From JAICMB01 sp035295125 (GTDB lineage Bacteria; Acidobacteriota; Terriglobia; Bryobacterales; Bryobacteraceae), in contig DATGJP010000004.1 of NCBI GenBank assembly GCA_035295125.1, positions 1-57,287 of the forward strand: a stretch of 57,287 nucleotides of DNA, given 5' to 3'. Shown here in pieces: positions 51,818 to 57,287 of the stretch. The notes under the pieces were generated by a model. The model was not told the origin of the DNA. It was given only the letters and a program-made list of their open reading frames with translations, and ran no database searches. Each line of letters starts with the position of its first letter. Within the stretch, counting starts at the first letter, position 1. A program made the translations under genes and the position numbers.

Positions 51818-52948
51818 ATGAGCCTTGTGGCAGCCGGGCTCGCGTGCATACTCGCTGGCTCGCTGGTGTATTGCGTCCTGGTGCTGCTGGCCGTGCGCGG
51901 CTATCTCGCGCAGGCGAACGGCGCGCCCGGCGAAGCGATACCCATCAGCGTTCTGAAGCCGCTCGCGGGCGCCGACCTCGGGCTGGAGGAGAACCTTCGG
52001 AGCTTCTTCGAGCAGGAATACCCGGATTTCGAGATCCTGCTGGCCGTTCGCAGCGAGCAGGATTCGGCCGTTCCGGTAGTACAGCGGCTTCAGGCTGAAT
52101 TTCCGGCCGTACGCTCGCGGCTGATTGTTACCGGCGAACCGCCATATCCCAATGCCAAGGTCTACAGCCTCGACCGCATGCTGGCCGAATCGGCGCACGA
52201 AGTCGTGGTGATGAGCGATAGCGACATCCGCGTGGAACGGAGTTTTCTGCATAACGTCGCCGCGGAGTTTGCGAACCCGGGAATCGCGCTGTCTACGTGC
52301 CCTTACCTCGGCATCGGCGGGCCAAGATTCTGGTCGCGGCTCGAAGCCGAGGGGATGAACACGGAGTTTCTTGGCGGGCTGTTGGTCGCCCGGATGATCG
52401 AGGGCGTACGGTTCGCGGTCGGTCCCACGATCGTTGCGCGGAAACCAGTTCTGGAAGCCATCGGCGGGTTCGACAGGCTGAAGGACTACCTCGCCGAAGA
52501 CTTCGTGATGGGCAAACTGGCGGCGGAGTTGGGGTTTGGCGTAATTCTCTCGCGAAACGTGGTGGAACACCGGATCGGGAGTGAGAACTGGCGGTCTAAC
52601 GCGGTCCATCGGTTGCGGTGGGCGCGGAGCACGCGGCGATCGCGTCCCGCCGGTTACGTCGGGCAACTGTTCACCAATCCACTTCCTATTGCGCTTCTGA
52701 TGGTGGCGGTTCAGCCGGCCTTGTGGCCGGTTCTAATTCCAACGGTGCTTTTGCGGGGTGCGGCGGCGTGGTCGACTTCGCTGACGATTCTGGGCCGGAT
52801 GCCGAACTGGGGCTTGCTGGTTGCGCAGGACCTGCTGAGTTTCGTGTTCTGGATCGCAGGTTTCTTCGGGAATACGGTGATGTGGCGCGGCCGGAGATAC
52901 TACCTGCGAGCCGATGGCAGCTTCGAACTCGCCGGCGAACGGCGCTAA
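51818..52948 (+). CDS. hpnI: HpnI-type glycosyltransferase (hopanoid/ceramide glucosyltransferase family)
   Basis: 376 aa GT2-family membrane glycosyltransferase. N-terminal helix (5-27), then ISVLKPLAGADLGLEENLRSFFEQ; D,D,D,(R/Q)xxRW motifs: MSDSDIRVE, the acidic AEDFVMG and RLRWARSTRR; about three C-terminal membrane helices. HpnI adds N-acetylglucosamine to bacteriohopanetetrol; eukaryotic relatives make glucosylceramide. It follows thrS by seven bases. Other hopanoid genes are absent here, so the lipid acceptor is not certain. Confidence 0.82.
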   Translation: MSLVAAGLACILAGSLVYCVLVLLAVRGYLAQANGAPGEAIPISVLKPLAGADLGLEENLRSFFEQEYPDFEILLAVRSEQDSAVPVVQRLQAEFPAVRSRLIVTGEPPYPNAKVYSLDRMLAESAHEVVVMSDSDIRVERSFLHNVAAEFANPGIALSTCPYLGIGGPRFWSRLEAEGMNTEFLGGLLVARMIEGVRFAVGPTIVARKPVLEAIGGFDRLKDYLAEDFVMGKLAAELGFGVILSRNVVEHRIGSENWRSNAVHRLRWARSTRRSRPAGYVGQLFTNPLPIALLMVAVQPALWPVLIPTVLLRGAAAWSTSLTILGRMPNWGLLVAQDLLSFVFWIAGFFGNTVMWRGRRYYLRADGSFELAGERR

Positions 52949-53148
52949 CGGGCGACGCGGCGACGTCGTCTCGGAACCACTTGGACGCGGACCTGTTTCT
53001 CCAGGCAGAGGCGGACGGCCTCGATGCGTTCCTGAATCCACCACAGGGGCAACTCGAATGCCATGGCAAGCTCTTCCACGGTCGCCCCGTGCTGATTTTC
53101 GCGATAGAGCAGCAAGCTCAGGATGTGCGGCGTCTGTGTCGGCATCAT
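52945..53148 (-). CDS. Small winged-helix-like protein
   Basis: 67 aa. ILSLLLYRENQHGATVEELA, MAFELPLWWIQERIEAVRLC has the helix pattern of a winged helix-turn-helix, ending in a basic tail (PRRRRRVAR). It might bind nucleic acid. Its stop overlaps the end of the HpnI gene by four bases, tail to tail. Family not recognised. Confidence 0.6.
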   Translation of the reverse strand: MMPTQTPHILSLLLYRENQHGATVEELAMAFELPLWWIQERIEAVRLCLEKQVRVQVVPRRRRRVAR

Positions 53149-53208
53149 GGACTACTTATCGACTTCCGGTTGGCCGAACATTAGGGCAATCACCCTAGAA
53201 GGCACTGG

Positions 53209-53214
53209 TACGAT
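53209..53214 (+). promoter_or_regulatory. TACGAT -10 box, near-leaderless start
   Basis: TACGAT ends nine bases before the ATG at 53224; the interval TAAACGAAA has no ribosome binding site. Confidence 0.5.
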
Positions 53215-53223
53215 TAAACGAAA

Positions 53224-53691
53224 ATGGAGCGAATCTCACCCGCAAAAGCTTCGGATCTTCCCCTGATCTACAAGTTCATCCAGGGACTGGCGGAGTACGA
53301 ACGCCTCCCGATGGCGGCGACCGAGGAATCGATTGGTCTGGCATTGTTTGGGGAACGGCCTTTTGCCGAGGTTGTGATCGGTTACCTGGACGAGGTGCCC
53401 GCGGGTTTCGCTCTGTTCTTTCCTGTGCTCTCTACCTTTCTGGGGAAGCCGGGGATCTATCTGGAAGACCTGTTCGTCCTTCCCGAGCATCGGGGAAAAG
53501 GGCTTGGCAAGGCGTTACTGCGTTACGTCGGAGGGCTGGCGCTGGAGCGAGAGTGCGCGTACGTGGAATGGGGGGTGCTCGATTGGAACACGCCGTCCAT
53601 TGAGTTTTACAAGGGCCTCGGCGCCAGGCCGCTCGCGGAATGGACGAAGTACAGGCTGCAGGGTGACGATTTGCGAGGACTCTGCGGTTAA
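53224..53691 (+). CDS. GNAT N-acetyltransferase, diamine/thialysine type
   Basis: 155 aa. Typical start ISPAKASDLPLIYKFIQGLAEYERLP and the pattern GYLDEVPAGFALFF, IYLEDLFVLPEHRGKGLGKALL (acetyl-CoA loop R/Q-x-x-G-x-G/A), VEWGVLDWNTPSIEFYKGLGA. This layout is that of spermidine/thialysine acetyltransferases. It should acetylate an amine; the substrate is not fixed. Convergent with trxB across a composite repeat. Confidence 0.9.
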   Translation: MERISPAKASDLPLIYKFIQGLAEYERLPMAATEESIGLALFGERPFAEVVIGYLDEVPAGFALFFPVLSTFLGKPGIYLEDLFVLPEHRGKGLGKALLRYVGGLALERECAYVEWGVLDWNTPSIEFYKGLGARPLAEWTKYRLQGDDLRGLCG

Positions 53692-53696
53692 GAAGG

Positions 53697-53773
53697 ACAG
53701 GCGAAACCGCCTGCTCCACTCTTTCATATTTCTCAAAATCCTCGCGGCGCGTAAAGAATCAGAGGCTGTCTAA
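53697..53773 (+). repeat. Composite repeat between convergent genes
   Basis: CAGGCGAAACCGCCTG hairpin (53697-53714) followed by CTCCACTCTTTC, then the tail AAAGAATCAGAGGCTGTC (from 53753). It fills the space between the GNAT gene and trxB. Confidence 0.78.
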
Positions 53774-53775
53774 AG

Positions 53776-54699
<924 letters not shown>

Positions 54700-54872
54700 G
54701 CAAATAATAAGGGAACTGAGACTATCCTAACAAACGAAACCTCGGCGATCCGGCGAAACACCTTAGAGACTCACGGGCAACCACTCACCTCCCTAAGGTA
54801 AAGCGCAGAGCACTGTAGTACCAAGAACCGATTGTTGAAATTGCATGAAAGGCCGTAGAGTGGTGTAGGAAT

Positions 54873-56075
54873 ATGCCCATGCTGCGGGCCATCATTATCT
54901 GTCCGGATACGGAACTGACTGAAAAGTTGGAGGCGTCGCTGGGGGACATCGGGTTAGTCCACGTCACTCGCACGATGGACCACTATCCGAACACCCAGGA
55001 ACTGCTGCGCCTGGTTCGTGCCCATGCTCCGCAAATCGTGTTCTTAAGCACAGAATCGATGACGCGGGCATGCAACGTTGTGCGTGACGTCGAGAACAAT
55101 ACTCCAGGAATACAGATCCTGGCAATTGGACGTTCTTGCGATCCCCAGCTTTTGCTGGATGTGATGCGGGCGGGGATTCGCGAGTACATGGCACATCCTT
55201 TCGAGCGCCTGGTGCTCACCGAATCGCTTAGCCGGGTCCAGGAAACACTGGATAAACGGCCGGCGTTCATTGAGAGCACCGACGATGTGTTCTCCTTTCT
55301 CCCATCCAAGGCGGGCGTGGGAACTTCGACGATTGCACTGAACGCCGCGGTGGCGTTGTCGCGGCTGCCGAACATGAGCGTGCTGCTCTCGGATTTCGAC
55401 CTGAACTCCGGGATGATGCGGTTCATGCTCAAGCTCGACAATAGCCATTGCGTGACCGACGCGGCAGAGCACTCGTTTCACATGGACGAGACGCTGTGGC
55501 CGCAGATGGTGACCTCAATTGAGCGGATGGATGTGCTCCACGCCGGCAAGCTCAATCCGGACTTCCGTGTGGAACCTTCGCAGATCAGCCACCTGCTGGA
55601 ATTCATGCGGCGCAACTACCGGGTGTTGTGTTTCGATCTGTCAGGCAACCTGGAGCGCTATTCGCTCGAGATCATGCATGAATCCAAGCGAATCTTCCTG
55701 GTTTGCACTCCGGAGATTCCTTCGCTGCACCTGGCTCGGGAGAGATATCTGTACCTACGGCAGCTCGATTTGCACGACCGCGTGACGGTGCTGCTGAATC
55801 GCGCGCAGAAACGTCCGCTGATTACGGCGCAGCAGATCGAGCAACTGCTTGGCGTGCCGGTGACGATGACGTTTCCGAATGACTACCAGGGTGTGCATCG
55901 TGCGCTGACTTTCGGACGTTGGGTGGATCCTAACACCGACCTTGGCAAGCAGTTCACCGCCCTGGCGCAAAGCATGATCGAAAACCGGCAGCATGTGGAC
56001 CCCAAGAAACGTTTCATTGAGTTCTTCAACGTGCCGGGAAAATTGACCATTCTGGATAAGAAGCCCGCGGTTTAG
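54873..56075 (+). CDS. CpaE-like protein (pseudo-receiver plus degenerate ParA/MinD ATPase)
   Basis: 400 aa. N-terminal receiver-like domain (1-125) in which the phospho-acceptor position reads FLSTES, with Ser in place of Asp, so it is not expected to be phosphorylated. C-terminal MinD/ParA-like domain from about 135: deviant P-loop PSKAGVGTST lacks the usual K before S/T, DFDLNSGMMRF and LLNRAQKRPLI follow. CpaE proteins place Flp/tight-adherence pili at the pole. No cpa/tad genes are adjacent. ATG at 54873 or 54879. Confidence 0.8.
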   Translation: MPMLRAIIICPDTELTEKLEASLGDIGLVHVTRTMDHYPNTQELLRLVRAHAPQIVFLSTESMTRACNVVRDVENNTPGIQILAIGRSCDPQLLLDVMRAGIREYMAHPFERLVLTESLSRVQETLDKRPAFIESTDDVFSFLPSKAGVGTSTIALNAAVALSRLPNMSVLLSDFDLNSGMMRFMLKLDNSHCVTDAAEHSFHMDETLWPQMVTSIERMDVLHAGKLNPDFRVEPSQISHLLEFMRRNYRVLCFDLSGNLERYSLEIMHESKRIFLVCTPEIPSLHLARERYLYLRQLDLHDRVTVLLNRAQKRPLITAQQIEQLLGVPVTMTFPNDYQGVHRALTFGRWVDPNTDLGKQFTALAQSMIENRQHVDPKKRFIEFFNVPGKLTILDKKPAV

Positions 56076-56110
56076 GCGGTAGCGCCTGGACGTTCCCGCT
56101 TAGGTCTAAA

Positions 56111-56128
56111 GCAGGTGAAACCGCCCGT
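56111..56128. repeat. Family-A hairpin, degenerate copy
   Basis: GCAGGTGAAACCGCCCGT, followed by TCCACCTTCCC as at other copies. It lies between two genes of the same direction. Confidence 0.55.
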
Positions 56129-56169
56129 TCCACCTTCCCACATCTGTCTCACAAAGTGTATCCTCTGAG

Positions 56170-56778
56170 TTGGAGCATTGGGTCGCTAGCTACGGGGGAC
56201 TGGCGCTCTTCACCCTACTCATGTTTGGAATCGTCGGGCTACCAGTGCCCGATGAAACGCTGCTCGTCTTTTGTGGATACCTGATCTACAAAGGACAAAT
56301 CAATCCGATTGGCACGTGGCTCGGCGCGGCGGGGGGGAGCACTTGTGGGATCACCTGCAGTTATCTCATTGGGCGAACCGTGGGTTCGGGATTGATTCAC
56401 TCGCGCCTTGGCCGCTTCGTGCACATCACGGACGACCGCGTCCGCCTGGTTCACGACTGGTTCAATCGGATTGGGCACTGGGCTCTTCTGGTGGGCTACT
56501 ACGTGCCAGGGTTGCGCCATTTCACCGCGATCGTTGCCGGAACGTCGCGTCTGGAGTATCGCTCTTTTGCGGTTTTTGCCTATACCGGCGCGGTGCTGTG
56601 GGTTTCGAGCTTCCTGATGCTGGGGTATTTCTTTGGCGATAACTGGGAGCGGATGTTCGAGACGGTGCATCATCACCTGATGACGGCGTCTATTGTCGCG
56701 GGGGTGGCGATTGTTGCGTATGTACTTGTGCGGTGGATGATGCGGCGGCGTGAGAGTGCGGCGACCGAAAAACATTAG
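56170..56778 (+). CDS. DedA-family membrane protein
   Basis: 202 aa from a TTG (no ATG available before the conserved part). Family motifs: FGIVGLPVPDETLLVFCGYLI, LGAAGGSTCGITCSYLIGRTVG, FVHITDDRVRLVHDWFNRIGHWALLVGYYVPGLRHFTAIVAGTSRL with the conserved R and the Pro-Gly-x-Arg loop. DedA proteins are membrane lipid scramblases/transporters with roles in envelope stability. About four membrane helices and two re-entrant loops expected. Confidence 0.88.
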   Translation: MEHWVASYGGLALFTLLMFGIVGLPVPDETLLVFCGYLIYKGQINPIGTWLGAAGGSTCGITCSYLIGRTVGSGLIHSRLGRFVHITDDRVRLVHDWFNRIGHWALLVGYYVPGLRHFTAIVAGTSRLEYRSFAVFAYTGAVLWVSSFLMLGYFFGDNWERMFETVHHHLMTASIVAGVAIVAYVLVRWMMRRRESAATEKH

Positions 56779-56793
56779 AGGCCGCGAAGGGTG

Positions 56794-56900
56794 GCGCAGG
56801 CGGTTTCGCCTGCGCGTTCTCGGTGAGGTCCAAAGGCAGGCTGAATGCCTGCTACACCCTTCCACATCATCCAAAGAATCCAGAGGCTGTGTAATACTCT
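56794..56900 (+). repeat. Composite repeat with two hairpins between convergent genes
   Basis: Family-A hairpin GCAGGCG-GTTT-CGCCTGC (56796-56813), a second palindrome GGCAGGC-TGAAT-GCCTGC (56835-56852) followed by TACACCCTTCC, then the tail AAAGAATCCAGAGGCTGTGT (from 56873). This is the fullest copy in the window. Confidence 0.78.
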
Positions 56901-56928
56901 TCGCGAGTCGCGCTGCCTTTGTGAACAA

Positions 56929-57287
56929 CTAGCGCCAGTAGCCGCGACGGAAACGCCAACCGTCGTGGTGCCGTTCCCAGCGAGACTGGACCCACACCGC
57001 ATGCGAGCGAGGGGGGCGATCCCAACGTCCGGGGGCCCAGGCCCAGCGGCCGCCTCGCAGATCCCAGAATCCGTCGACCCAGACATAACCGGGTCCCGGG
57101 GCATATCCGACAGCACCGTACGCGGGCGCCGGGGGTGGGGGCGGGACATTGGAGTGAACCCTTGGGCTGAGACACGAAGTTAAGGGGGTAAGCGCCGTTC
57201 GATGAAAAAGGATCGACGGCGAGGTTGCGGTTGATCCACTCTGGAAGTACCTGAGCGGAGGATAGGGCTACGCAGGGATGCGACCCG
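56929..57287 (-). pseudogene. YXWGXW-type exported protein, probable frameshift, 5' end outside window
   Basis: The C-terminal frame is clear: from about 57147 down it reads VPPPPPAPAYGAVGYAPGPG, then YVWVDGFWDLRGGRWAWAPG and ends HHDGWRFRRGYWR, the Trp/Tyr/Gly-rich YXWGXW pattern of small acidobacterial and proteobacterial envelope proteins. That frame has no ATG, GTG or TTG start and meets a stop at 57268-57270. A different frame, open to the window edge, looks protein-like upstream (LPEWINRNLAVDPFSSNGAY). The switch falls in the G/C-run-rich segment 57124-57147, so a one-base indel there (real or a sequencing error) is likely. Confidence 0.55.

Noticed and set aside
57155..57287. rRNA or tRNA fragment at the window end
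   Set aside because: The region has a strong hairpin and GACACGAAGTTAAGG-like text, but no stretch matches 5S, 16S, 23S or a cloverleaf.

Overview
The window reads as chromosomal DNA of an acidobacterium close to Candidatus Solibacter / Bryobacterales. This is inferred from gene content: a YTV/BNR-type protein ending in the C-terminal domain first described in Solibacter (TIGR03437-like), a TonB receptor with an N-terminal carboxypeptidase-regulatory domain, BACON-like plus DUF4214 secreted proteins, a two-haem reaction-centre-type cytochrome, a propeller hybrid histidine kinase and TMTC-like TPR proteins. GC content is high, so many long antisense frames are only shadows. I saw no tRNA, rRNA, CRISPR array, insertion sequence or prophage.

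Layout. 1-2358: end of a tryptophan/aromatic operon (trpB, trpA, AroQ chorismate mutase). 2637-5659: a phosphoesterase-DmpA peptidase fusion, a TlpA-like protein and a secreted protein facing it. 5790-14162: giant hybrid sensor kinase, a membrane protein and a large TonB-dependent receptor. 14245-17487: cytochrome and a CpxRA-like two-component pair. 17488-24839: a structured non-coding region, a DUF4214 surface protein, a Cys-rich/secreted protein pair, a FecR protein, a Solibacter-type secreted protein and a NarL-type sensor kinase. 24902-28373: a five-bladed-propeller lipoprotein overlapping bshA (bacillithiol), then a zinc alcohol dehydrogenase-like enzyme. 28407-37720: secreted TPR proteins, an SH3 lipoprotein, a 52-aa zinc ribbon, a GH39-like glycosidase, a DUF1326 protein and a TMTC-like membrane TPR protein. 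37758-40749: RNase J and a GlcD-type FAD oxidase. 41169-47001: two overlapping nucleotidyltransferases, WcbI, a DUF5009 acyltransferase, an RraA-like protein and a membrane protein with a degenerate JAMM domain. 46961-57287: ABC-F, SET protein, thrS, HpnI, GNAT, TrxB, CpaE-like, DedA and a broken YXWGXW gene.

Three whole-window patterns stand out. (1) Palindromic hairpin repeats of several sequence families occupy every convergent gene junction that has room for one; a composite form with a conserved tail even supplies the last codons of the hybrid kinase. (2) About ten genes have a TANNNT-like -10 box ending only 7-11 bases before the start codon, with no Shine-Dalgarno site, which suggests leaderless or nearly leaderless mRNAs; one such pair is divergent with overlapping -10 boxes. 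(3) Two genes (GH39-like glycosidase and FAD oxidase) appear to start at CTG, each restoring an N-terminus the protein family needs.

No single new multi-gene system can be proven from the sequence. The best candidates for new biology are the hairpin-repeat family, the tandem nucleotidyltransferase pair, the degenerate JAMM membrane protein, the propeller lipoprotein translationally coupled to bshA, and the structured RNA ahead of the DUF4214 gene.
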